Shown in pieces: positions 15,566 to 23,352 of a DNA stretch of 64,000 nucleotides. This DNA is from a virus, in IMG/VR virus record IMGVR_UViG_3300042868_009486, positions 1-64,000 of that record, one strand, 5' to 3'. A program made the position numbers and the translations under genes. Each line of letters opens with the position of its first letter. Position 1 is the stretch's first letter. The notes below the pieces were generated by a model, which was not told the DNA's origin, made no database searches, and saw nothing but the letters and a program-made list of their open reading frames with translations.

Positions 15566-17131
15566 ATGAAACAAATTTACGCAAGTATCTTATTTTTAAT
15601 GTGTGTTCTAACAACAAACGCACAAAACACATTTTGGACACCAACAGATTATAGAGGAGCGTTTCCTGTAACAGATAACTCACCAGCAACTGATTGGACT
15701 TATGGTTGGTCTAATTGGGATCCTAACAATACAGTATACCCAACTACACAAACTACAGTTAGCTCAGATGTTACAACAAATACAACTTGGTCAGGAGTTA
15801 TCCTATTACAAAACAAAGTGTATGTTAAAAACAACGCAACACTTACAATACTTCCTGGTACGATCATCAGAGGTGACTATCAAACACAAGGAACATTAAT
15901 CATCACAAGAGGTTCAAGACTACTTGCTGATGGTGAACAATTTAATCCAATCGTATTTACATCAAACAATCCGATCGGCCAAAGAAACGAAGGAGATTGG
16001 GGTGGTGTTATTGTTTTGGGTAATGCTAAAAACAATCAACCTGGTGGTGTTGCAAACATAGAGGGTTTAAGTCCCACAAACTTCACACAACACGGAGGGA
16101 CTAATGACAACGATGATTCAGGTGTGATTAGATTTGTAAGAATCGAGTTTGCGGGTATTGCACTTGAACCAAATAAAGAAATAAACGGACTAACTTTTGG
16201 TTCTGTCGGTAATCAGACTTTGGTTGACTATGTTCAAGTAAGTAATTGTGGTGATGACTCATTTGAATGGTTCGGAGGAACTGTAAACTGCAAACATTTA
16301 ATATCATATTCATGTGTTGATGATGACTTTGACACAGACTTTGGATACAGAGGTAATGTTCAATTTGGTTTATCGATCAGAAATGAAAATTTGTCAGACG
16401 CCGTAGGTGACTCAAATTGTTTCGAATCGGATAATGACGCACAAGGTAGTGTGGCTCAACCATTGACGGCACCTATTTTTTCTAACTTCACAATTATTGG
16501 CGCGAAGAGCGATGGGACGGTTTCCCTTCCAATAGGTGAGAAATTTGAAAAGGCTTTCAGATTAAGAAGAAATACGGCAACTTCTGTTTTCAACACCATT
16601 GTTACTGGCTGGGAGAAGGGATTATCCATTGAAGGTCTACCTGTAGAAGATAATATTTTAGGGGACACAATGCACTTCCACAGTAACATTCTTTCTAATT
16701 TTAACCCTAATACTGTTTGTATTACAACAACACTTGGTGTATTATCGGTATACTTCTCACAACATGCAAACGACTCAATATCGACACATTCAAATATCAA
16801 TTGGGTGACACCATTTGTTCCACTTGGATTGACACCTGACTATCGCTTAATTGAAGGATCAACGGCAGCCGTAGGAGCAAGCTTCCCAAGTGAAATCTTT
16901 GGTGATTTAGCGTCGGTTAAAGAAAACTCAAATGACTTTAGAATCTATCCTAACCCAGCAAGTGAAGTAGTTTATGTAAGTAAGAAATCATATATCGAGT
17001 TGATCGACCAAAGTGGTAGAGTAATTGATTCTGTTAATGATAATGAAATTGATCTTCGTAACTTAGAGAATGGTGTTTACTACATCAGAGTAAACAAAGT
17101 TAAAACTAAAAAGTTAATAATTAGAAAATGA
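15566..17131 (+). CDS. Exported beta-helix protein with T9SS type A sorting domain
   Basis: 521 aa. Signal peptide MKQIYASILFLMCVLTTNAQ, then a beta-helix-type passenger (VYVKNNATLTILPGTIIRG, WGGVIVLGNA and similar rungs, with a Cys pair in VDYVQVSNCGDDSFEWFGG). The last 70 residues (DFRIYPNPASEVVYVS ... GVYYIRVNK) are the Por_Secre_tail/TIGR04183 domain that directs proteins through the type IX secretion system to the cell surface. The passenger resembles surface proteins of free-living Bacteroidota. On a phage it would be exported by the host's own T9SS. The upstream region has no late-type box. No tag. It could be a host-derived cargo gene. Confidence 0.8.
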   Translation: MKQIYASILFLMCVLTTNAQNTFWTPTDYRGAFPVTDNSPATDWTYGWSNWDPNNTVYPTTQTTVSSDVTTNTTWSGVILLQNKVYVKNNATLTILPGTIIRGDYQTQGTLIITRGSRLLADGEQFNPIVFTSNNPIGQRNEGDWGGVIVLGNAKNNQPGGVANIEGLSPTNFTQHGGTNDNDDSGVIRFVRIEFAGIALEPNKEINGLTFGSVGNQTLVDYVQVSNCGDDSFEWFGGTVNCKHLISYSCVDDDFDTDFGYRGNVQFGLSIRNENLSDAVGDSNCFESDNDAQGSVAQPLTAPIFSNFTIIGAKSDGTVSLPIGEKFEKAFRLRRNTATSVFNTIVTGWEKGLSIEGLPVEDNILGDTMHFHSNILSNFNPNTVCITTTLGVLSVYFSQHANDSISTHSNINWVTPFVPLGLTPDYRLIEGSTAAVGASFPSEIFGDLASVKENSNDFRIYPNPASEVVYVSKKSYIELIDQSGRVIDSVNDNEIDLRNLENGVYYIRVNKVKTKKLIIRK

Positions 17132-17217
17132 TATATCTTTGGTTATTTGTAATATCATTTATCACTCCTACAATCATAAAAGATAGGAGGGAATACCAAG
17201 AGTGGTCTAAGAAATAA
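17128..17217 (+). CDS. 29-aa membrane peptide
   Basis: MIYLWLFVISFITPTI followed by a charged tail (KDRREYQEWSKK). The ATG overlaps the stop of the T9SS gene (ATGA), and the stop lies just before a terminator. One hydrophobic span with basic cytosolic end. Plausible but unproven. Confidence 0.45.
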   Translation: MIYLWLFVISFITPTIIKDRREYQEWSKK

Positions 17218-17221
17218 TATG

Positions 17222-17250
17222 AACCCCATCTCAAAAGGATGGGGTTTTTT
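17222..17250 (+). terminator. Rho-independent terminator
   Basis: Nine-bp perfect stem AACCCCATC (17222-17230) / GATGGGGTT (17238-17246), then T run. Confidence 0.9.
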
Positions 17251-17312
17251 CTTTAGTCATAAAAACAAAATAACCATTCACAACACAAACAACTTATGTG
17301 ATATTTATTATT

Positions 17313-18095
17313 ATGAAATCAATTTTAGAAGAAGAATTACAAAGACTAAAACAACTTATGTTGTCAGAAGAAAGGGTTCAGAGTGACGGATATAAAAAAC
17401 TGAAACAAACTATAGATATTCTGAAAAAAAAAGACAAAGTTCTTTTATTGTCTTGTTCAAATAGATACCAATTCGATCCTAAAAAATTTGACACACCAAA
17501 ATCAAGATTGTTGGCTTTATATATCAAAGAAGAACTTGGTGACAAAGCAACTTACATAGATGTAACAGAACTTAAAATATTACCGTGTGAAGGTAATGTA
17601 TCAAGAGCTGATGGTAATTCATGCGGACTATTAAAGGCTACTCTTAAAGATAAGAAAAAGAACCCATCAGGTCATCACAGATGTTGGGTTAATATAAATG
17701 AACCATCAGACCAACTATGGAAAGTTTCAAAAGAACTTTTTGAATCAGACGCTGTGTTATTTTTCTCTTCAGTGAGATGGGGAGCAGCAAATATGTACTA
17801 CCAAAATCTAATGGAAAGACTTACATGGATTCAAAATAGACACACAACACTTGGTGAATCAAACTTGATTAAAGACATTGAGACTGGCTTTATTTGTGTA
17901 GGTCAAAATTGGAATGGTGAAAATGTGACTGAAACTCAAAAAGAAAGTCACGAATATTATGGATTTAAACCAAATCCAAAACTTTATTGGAACTGGCAAT
18001 ATACTAAAAATCAAAATGATGAAACTCAAAAATCATACAAGGCGTCTCACGATAAGTTCATCAAGGATATGAAACTTGAAGAACCTAAAAAATAA
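17313..18095 (+). CDS. Tagged flavodoxin-like NAD(P)H-dependent FMN reductase
   Basis: 260 aa from ATG 17313, four nt after the late-type box 17302-17308; an upstream in-frame start is rejected because it precedes the box. Residues 1-20 (MKSILEEELQRLKQLMLSEE) form the tag. The body follows the FMN_red/flavodoxin-like order: KVLLLSCSNR (phosphate loop), SRLLALYIKEELG, a conserved cysteine region, DAVLFFSSVRWGAANMYYQN (the motif around the FMN ring) and TGFICVGQNWNG. It would bind FMN and reduce quinones, flavins or other acceptors. A redox enzyme carrying a packaging-type tag is unusual. TAATG coupling to the LamG gene. Confidence 0.7.
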   Translation: MKSILEEELQRLKQLMLSEERVQSDGYKKLKQTIDILKKKDKVLLLSCSNRYQFDPKKFDTPKSRLLALYIKEELGDKATYIDVTELKILPCEGNVSRADGNSCGLLKATLKDKKKNPSGHHRCWVNINEPSDQLWKVSKELFESDAVLFFSSVRWGAANMYYQNLMERLTWIQNRHTTLGESNLIKDIETGFICVGQNWNGENVTETQKESHEYYGFKPNPKLYWNWQYTKNQNDETQKSYKASHDKFIKDMKLEEPKK

Positions 18096-19834
18096 TGGCA
18101 ACATCGAGACCTTTTGCGTATAACACAGGATCAACAATATCGGGCACAATACAAATTGGTAATTTAGCTATAGGTGTTGATAATATAGATTATGTTGGAG
18201 GTGTAGGTGGTGTAAGATGGTGGAACGGCCCTGATGAAGATTTAGGTTATGTTGTTGCTTACCCGAACACACAAGGAAATCAACCTAACCCTGAGTTTGT
18301 TAATGCGTATTTAGGATTCAAAAGGAGTGTTTTAAAAAACGACAATAGTTTTTTAGCGTTAGTTAATAAATCATATTCACAAACATTCACAGATCCCGCA
18401 ATTGCCAAAGAGTGGTTAAACGATAATGGTTATTGGACATCATACTCAGGTATTAATACCTTAGGTTTAATCATACAATTAGATGCATATACAAGTTTAA
18501 GTTATCCAGGGACAGGATCTACAGTTTATGATATAACGAGTGGGTATGATCACACATTAACCAACGCTACTTACACAGTTCTTAACGGTATAAAATGTTT
18601 TGATTGTACTACGGGAACTAACAGAGTTGTTGTAAATGGTACTGGACCAACATTACCAACATCAGGATACACTTATATTACTTGGGCAAGATTAATAACA
18701 AGTACTGCCGGATTTAGAACATTACTTTACACAAACTCACCAAAATACACACCAATTACCATCCCTAATGGAACTAATACCTTAGGATATTGGGATACTT
18801 CCTTCAAAAGTTCAGGATATGATGTTGCATCTTCAGCTGGCGTTTGGGTTCAGTATGCGGTAGTTGGAACTAACGCATCTCAAAGATTCTACATAAATGG
18901 TTCACAAGTGGGAAGTACAATCGCTTTCGGTGCTGGAGGAATAACACATTGGGGTTGGGGGAATAATGATCTGGCAGGTCAACCTTTTGGACATGTTGCC
19001 AACATGTATTTCTATAACAGACAATTAAGTCTTTCAGAAATCACACAACAATACAATTATTTGGCTCCAAGATTTGTTGAACCAACTCCAACACCGACAT
19101 CTACACCGACATCTACACCAACTGCGACACCAACTGCGACACCAACTGCGACACCAATAGTTCCTGTAACAAGTAATCTTGTATTACATTTTGACCCAAG
19201 CAATTCGTTAAGTTATTCTGGTGCGGGTACAACAATAAATGACTTATCGGGTAACGGGTTAAATGGTACAATGTCAAATATAACATTTACAAACCCTTAT
19301 TTCACATACAACGGTTCGTCATCTCAGATTAGTGTTGCTGACAATGCATTACTCGAGCCAGGTAGTGGTGATTGGACGATTGAGTTTTGGGTAAACCATT
19401 CGGTAATTGCAGGGTCAAGTAGAGTCCTTATTGCAAAAACTGATGGCGGTAACTCTGCCGATTGGGGATATGGAATAAGAACAATTTCCAACGGTAATAC
19501 GTATATGGAAATAGGTAATGGTTCAACATCAATTACATCACCAGCAACAGGTTTAACTATTAATACTTGGTATCAAGTTGTGGGTGTATGGACTAACGTT
19601 GCAAGTAATTCATTAGCCCTTTATATAAATGGTAGTTTAGTTGGAAGTAACTCTCATTCATTTACAAGTATTAAAAACACAACATCACCTTTATACGCTG
19701 GATCATTCAATGGAGGACAATTTTCTCAATGGTTGAATGGTAGAATGGGTGTTGTAAGAATGTATAGCTCAGCATTAACGGGTTCACAGGTACTACAAAA
19801 CTTTAATGCGGATAAATCTAAGTATGGTTTATAA
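18095..19834 (+). CDS. Tail-fibre-like protein with two LamG domains
   Basis: 579 aa. Residues 1-115 form a globular domain (PFAYNTGSTISGTIQIGNL ... RWWNGPDEDLGYVVA) of a type found on phage tail proteins. Residues 120-330 and 360-570 are two concanavalin/LamG folds (GYTYITWARLI ... FYINGSQVGS and WTIEFWVNHSV ... LYINGSLVGS). They are joined by a Thr/Pro repeat linker (TPTSTPTATPTA). Two carbohydrate-binding modules on a flexible stalk suit receptor binding. No tag, although it is downstream of the tagged flavoprotein. The 3' end is duplicated at 20500. Confidence 0.75.
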   Translation: MATSRPFAYNTGSTISGTIQIGNLAIGVDNIDYVGGVGGVRWWNGPDEDLGYVVAYPNTQGNQPNPEFVNAYLGFKRSVLKNDNSFLALVNKSYSQTFTDPAIAKEWLNDNGYWTSYSGINTLGLIIQLDAYTSLSYPGTGSTVYDITSGYDHTLTNATYTVLNGIKCFDCTTGTNRVVVNGTGPTLPTSGYTYITWARLITSTAGFRTLLYTNSPKYTPITIPNGTNTLGYWDTSFKSSGYDVASSAGVWVQYAVVGTNASQRFYINGSQVGSTIAFGAGGITHWGWGNNDLAGQPFGHVANMYFYNRQLSLSEITQQYNYLAPRFVEPTPTPTSTPTSTPTATPTATPTATPIVPVTSNLVLHFDPSNSLSYSGAGTTINDLSGNGLNGTMSNITFTNPYFTYNGSSSQISVADNALLEPGSGDWTIEFWVNHSVIAGSSRVLIAKTDGGNSADWGYGIRTISNGNTYMEIGNGSTSITSPATGLTINTWYQVVGVWTNVASNSLALYINGSLVGSNSHSFTSIKNTTSPLYAGSFNGGQFSQWLNGRMGVVRMYSSALTGSQVLQNFNADKSKYGL

Positions 19835-19855
19835 TTATTAAACTATTTATAAAAA

Positions 19856-20290
19856 ATGAAAGACATTATCAAAAACATATTGAAAGAAGAACAAGATGGT
19901 GAGTTAGAACAAAGGTTTAGAAACTCTATGCAAAAACTTCAATATATTTTTGAAAGTAATATTTCTTCTGAGATAGATTCTGTAGAGATAAGTGAAATTG
20001 AATTTGACCCAAAGTATATTCAAATTCGAGCAAAACTTACGGTTAAATCATACTTTGAGGACCACGATTTTGGTTCAATCGGTCGACATGCAGATAGTAT
20101 AGAAAATGAAGTTTATAAAATTAATCAACAATATACTTTTACAGAAAACGGTGGTTTAATCAGAAGAGGGTCTGATAATGATTGGATGTTAGGTTGTTTG
20201 CCAATTGGTATGAAATGGCAGGCAGGTGGTGAGGAATCATTTGTTTTAACATTAGAGTTTTGGGTAAATCAAGATGAATACGACGCATAA
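19856..20290 (+). CDS. Tagged protein, paralogue of the 21175 gene
   Basis: 144 aa. Tag MKDIIKNILKEE, late-type box 19844-19850 five nt upstream. The body (LEQRFRNSMQKLQYIFESN ... EIEFDPKYIQIRAKLTVKS ... VNQDEYDA) aligns by eye along its whole length with the protein at 21175 (RFIKSAESVPYIVES ... NITFDERYTEIAGD ... RQEEYDED). Unknown fold, beta-rich. First member of the ILKE array. Confidence 0.7.
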   Translation: MKDIIKNILKEEQDGELEQRFRNSMQKLQYIFESNISSEIDSVEISEIEFDPKYIQIRAKLTVKSYFEDHDFGSIGRHADSIENEVYKINQQYTFTENGGLIRRGSDNDWMLGCLPIGMKWQAGGEESFVLTLEFWVNQDEYDA

Positions 20291-20498
20291 TGAAAGAGTT
20301 GATTAGAAACATATTAAAAGAATATGAAGGTCCTGAAAGAAAGGAATATAGCCAAACATCCAAAAAAGGTCTTGATATTGCTATGAAAATACTTAAACAA
20401 GATTATCCTTTTATCATTGGGTGGGATTTGGTGCGGCAACAGGAGGTGCAAATGATAATCACCAATTAATCAATTGGACTTTAACATTTACATAGATA
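20290..20498 (+). pseudogene. Decayed tagged gene, relative of the 21593 gene
   Basis: The ATG at 20290 opens a 59-codon ORF with an intact tag (MKELIRNILKE), then KKGLDIAMKILKQDYPFIIGWDL, which matches LKGIGIVVNTLKQQYPFILGWEL of the 21593 protein. After GWDL the frame is lost. Matching residues (NIYIDI, compare IYINLYVDY) reappear in another frame around 20480. Homology then stops at about 20498, where a copy of the 3' end of the LamG gene begins. A gene truncated by duplication or recombination. Confidence 0.7.
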
Positions 20499-20499
20499 T

Positions 20500-20560
20500 T
20501 ACAAAACTTTAATGTGGTTAAGTCTAAATGTGGACTATAATAATCTAATAATATATTTAT
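20500..20560. repeat. Diverged copy of the LamG gene 3' end and promoter
   Basis: TACAAAACTTTAATG at 20500-20514 repeats 19794-19808. Similarity continues through the stop region up to the next late-type box (20554-20560, compare 19844-19850). It marks the joint of a segmental duplication that enlarged the ILKE array. Confidence 0.65.
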
Positions 20561-20566
20561 AAAGAT

Positions 20567-21178
20567 ATGAAAAATTTAATAAGACAAGTACTGAAAGAAT
20601 ATGTAACTTTAGTTGAGCAAAACGAGTTAAAAAATTATGCTCTTAAGGGACTAAATAATGCATCAAAAAAAATTAATAATGCTGTAAATAACCTTGATGA
20701 GGTAATTAGTGGAAGTTACTCAGCTGAAGGTCAACCAAGAGCATACGACGCATTACACTCATTTCAAAGCAGAAGATCGGATGGATTTGGTGGTAGAATC
20801 AACACAAAAGTTCAGAATGGCATCAAAGAATATAAAAACACAAAAGGTTTAAACGCGGTAGATATTAAAAAAGTTACCGTAAATATTGATCCCAATACAT
20901 TAACAGTAAATTGGGAAGTCACAATCGGAAAAAGTAATGATGGTTATACCTACGAACAGTTTGATAGTAGAGGAAGTGCTGGTGGAGGTGAATCTGCGGT
21001 TGATGGTCAATTAGCTGGTATGCATTCAGTTAACTCAGGAGAACCAAAATTGGTATATTACTTCAATAAAACTATGCCAAAATGTTTCGATTCTAATGGA
21101 GTAAAACTATCGGGTGGATGTAAAGGAACGATCAATATACAGCAAAAGTTCTTCAAATACGGTAAAAAAGTAAAATGA
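20567..21178 (+). CDS. Tagged protein of unknown function
   Basis: 203 aa. Tag MKNLIRQVLKE, extended to YVTLVEQ. The body is Asn/Gly/Ser-rich with LNNASKKINNAVNNLDEVI (helical) and a later beta-rich part (TVNWEVTIGKSNDGYTYEQ, with a two-Cys element CFDSNGVKLSGGC near the end). Late-type box 20554-20560. Function unknown. Confidence 0.65.
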   Translation: MKNLIRQVLKEYVTLVEQNELKNYALKGLNNASKKINNAVNNLDEVISGSYSAEGQPRAYDALHSFQSRRSDGFGGRINTKVQNGIKEYKNTKGLNAVDIKKVTVNIDPNTLTVNWEVTIGKSNDGYTYEQFDSRGSAGGGESAVDGQLAGMHSVNSGEPKLVYYFNKTMPKCFDSNGVKLSGGCKGTINIQQKFFKYGKKVK

Positions 21179-21603
21179 AAAATTTAATCAAAAATATATT
21201 AAATGAGGAAACAGAAGGTTTGAGAGAAAGATTTATCAAGTCAGCTGAATCTGTTCCCTATATCGTAGAAAGTATTGTGGATACAAACATTATCAACGGG
21301 GTTGAAGTTCAAAATATTACTTTTGATGAAAGATATACTGAAATTGCGGGAGACATTATTATAACATCTTGGAATGAAGATCCTGACCTTTTTGAGTTCA
21401 CTCAGCAATTGCGTAGAATTGATGGTGAATTAGATAAAGTTTTACTTAAATATTCATTTAAAGATAATGGTTCTTTTGGTAGAAATACGGGTAAATATAA
21501 TAACTTGATGTGGTATTTTATTGGTTGTGAGTGGAGTTCCGACAACCAATTTATATTAAAAATGACATACGCATTTAGACAAGAAGAATACGATGAAGAT
21601 TAA
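21175..21603 (+). CDS. Tagged protein, paralogue of the 19856 gene
   Basis: 142 aa. Tag MKNLIKNILNEE, ATGA overlap with the preceding gene. Homology to the 19856 product is described there. The pair flanks the pseudogene, which supports a duplication history. Confidence 0.7.
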   Translation: MKNLIKNILNEETEGLRERFIKSAESVPYIVESIVDTNIINGVEVQNITFDERYTEIAGDIIITSWNEDPDLFEFTQQLRRIDGELDKVLLKYSFKDNGSFGRNTGKYNNLMWYFIGCEWSSDNQFILKMTYAFRQEEYDED

Positions 21604-22048
21604 TAGAAATTTAATAAAGCAAATTCTTACTGAAGAAGTTGAAGAACCAAAAATTCTAAAAGGGATCGGTATTGTAGTTAATACACTAAAACAACAATAC
21701 CCATTTATATTAGGATGGGAATTGTCAGATGAATTAGAAACATACAAGATGATAATTTACATCAACCTCTATGTTGACTATGAAATGGTAAAAGAATTTT
21801 ATGGTTTAGAACCCCGATATGAAAAAATTTTTTATTTAGATAAGGCCCTTGTGACACCATTATCCCCATTCAAGGGAAGATATGATAATGAAGGGGTAGA
21901 TGAGGCTTTAAAAATGAATGAAGAGTTACGAGAAATGTATAAATATATCCCTGAAGATATGAAGATGATAGGATATGGTGGTTTTTCAGATGATTATAAA
22001 GAACCAATGATTGATAATTTTACTTTTGTTGATGAGACAACTAATTAG
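21593..22048 (+). CDS. Tagged protein of unknown function
   Basis: 151 aa. Tag MKINRNLIKQILTEE. The start lies 11 nt inside the upstream gene. The body YPFILGWELSDELETYKMI is the intact version of the decayed 20290 gene. The C-terminal half is rich in Met/Tyr. Fold not recognised. Confidence 0.65.
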   Translation: MKINRNLIKQILTEEVEEPKILKGIGIVVNTLKQQYPFILGWELSDELETYKMIIYINLYVDYEMVKEFYGLEPRYEKIFYLDKALVTPLSPFKGRYDNEGVDEALKMNEELREMYKYIPEDMKMIGYGGFSDDYKEPMIDNFTFVDETTN

Positions 22049-22403
22049 ACATATCTTAAGAGAGTCTAAAGTGCAGACTGACATCCTCGATCTAATTAAA
22101 GATGAGGATATTTTTGTTGCCGCTAAGTTTGTTGGTGGTTTAGATAACCTAAAACAAATACTCAAAAACGAACCTGAGTATGTAACATTAATTGACTCAC
22201 TCAAAGGAAAGTTGAATCTTATTTACCACTCGTTAAAGGAATACCTTGAGTTTCCAATGAAGTTTGAGATAGTAGGTAAAGGTGAAAATGTATTTAAAAA
22301 CCAATTAAACGACATCTATGATATGATACCAAAAGAAATGGTTATTAAAGATACTTGGGGTGATATTAAACAATTAGATATTGAATATTTTAAGTTCAGA
22401 TGA
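22032..22403 (+). CDS. Tagged protein related to domain 1 of the 904-aa fusion
   Basis: 123 aa from ATG 22032, which puts the tag MRQLIRHILRES at the N-terminus. The segment DEDIFVAAKFVGGLDNLKQIL matches DNNIFDAAEMVGGLDNLKSIF near the start of the 23349 protein, and FPMKFEIVGKG matches FPIEYEIIGIK. A small domain of unknown role used both alone and in the fusion. Confidence 0.7.
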   Translation: MRQLIRHILRESKVQTDILDLIKDEDIFVAAKFVGGLDNLKQILKNEPEYVTLIDSLKGKLNLIYHSLKEYLEFPMKFEIVGKGENVFKNQLNDIYDMIPKEMVIKDTWGDIKQLDIEYFKFR

Positions 22404-22723
22404 AAGATTTAATTAGAAACATATTGAAAGAAGAATCTGAAGAGATTGACCAAAAAGTTTATAACTTCCTAAGAAGAAGATATGAAATTAATGAGATTAA
22501 CATTGAAGGAGGAAGTAAGTTTAAAGAGATATATTTTAAGGTAGGTGATGAATATTATGGTGTATCTATGTGGGATAATAAAAAAAGACAAGTAAGACGT
22601 ATTTTGAATATGCTTATTGAAAACAATGTTACTGAACCAATGAGTATCTTCACAAACGAGAATGACCCATATAGACAAAAAGTTGTTAGAACTATTAAAA
22701 AGTTTTTATACGAAGTAATGTAA
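22400..22723 (+). CDS. Tagged small protein
   Basis: 107 aa. Tag MKDLIRNILKEE, ATGA overlap. Basic helical body (VYNFLRRRYEINEINIEGG, KKRQVRRILNMLIENN). The Arg/Lys clusters could contact nucleic acid. No domain recognised. Confidence 0.65.
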   Translation: MKDLIRNILKEESEEIDQKVYNFLRRRYEINEINIEGGSKFKEIYFKVGDEYYGVSMWDNKKRQVRRILNMLIENNVTEPMSIFTNENDPYRQKVVRTIKKFLYEVM

Positions 22724-23352
22724 TGAAAGAATTAATTAGACACATATTAAAAGAAGAGGTTAGTAGAAAATATGATAAACCTACACCAAAGGTAGAGCAA
22801 CTTATCTACAGATGGTTGAATGATTATTTTGATGGTGTTGAGATGTACCATAAAAAATCTTATGAATCAACACATAGTTTTGATTTTTGTAAAAACGGAA
22901 GAGAAATATTGGATGTTGTTTTATATTTTGGTAATGATGACGACAATAAAAAAACTGAAGAAATGAGTTTTAATAGGGGTTTAATGAGTGTTCCAAAAAA
23001 TGTATTTGATGACTTATCCACAGATATTCCTGTGAGAGTAAGTTATTTAAGATACCTACTTGAAGAATGGTTTGATGATACTTATTTAGGTGAAATTCAA
23101 AAAAAGATGGGTAGAAATGATATCTACATTTCCGAACTTTATATAACTAATTACGACGGTGATATTTGTTTTCCGCCGATAACAAAACCTGATGATGTAA
23201 CTGAGGAAGAAATGATAGAACATATTCTTAAAACAGGAAAATATAAAATGAACGATATATTGTGGTGGGAAGAAAGATTACCAGGATGGATTGAACAAAC
23301 TTATTTAGAACAACTTAATGGTGCTGAATACAGAAGATTAAAAGGAGAATGA
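22723..23352 (+). CDS. Tagged protein of unknown function
   Basis: 209 aa. Tag MKELIRHILKEEV, sharing ten of its eleven residues with the decayed 20290 gene. The body has a STHSFDFCKNGREILDVVLYF segment and several Trp (WWEERLPGW). TAATG and ATGA junctions on both sides place it in one operon from 20567 to 26063. Confidence 0.65.
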   Translation: MKELIRHILKEEVSRKYDKPTPKVEQLIYRWLNDYFDGVEMYHKKSYESTHSFDFCKNGREILDVVLYFGNDDDNKKTEEMSFNRGLMSVPKNVFDDLSTDIPVRVSYLRYLLEEWFDDTYLGEIQKKMGRNDIYISELYITNYDGDICFPPITKPDDVTEEEMIEHILKTGKYKMNDILWWEERLPGWIEQTYLEQLNGAEYRRLKGE

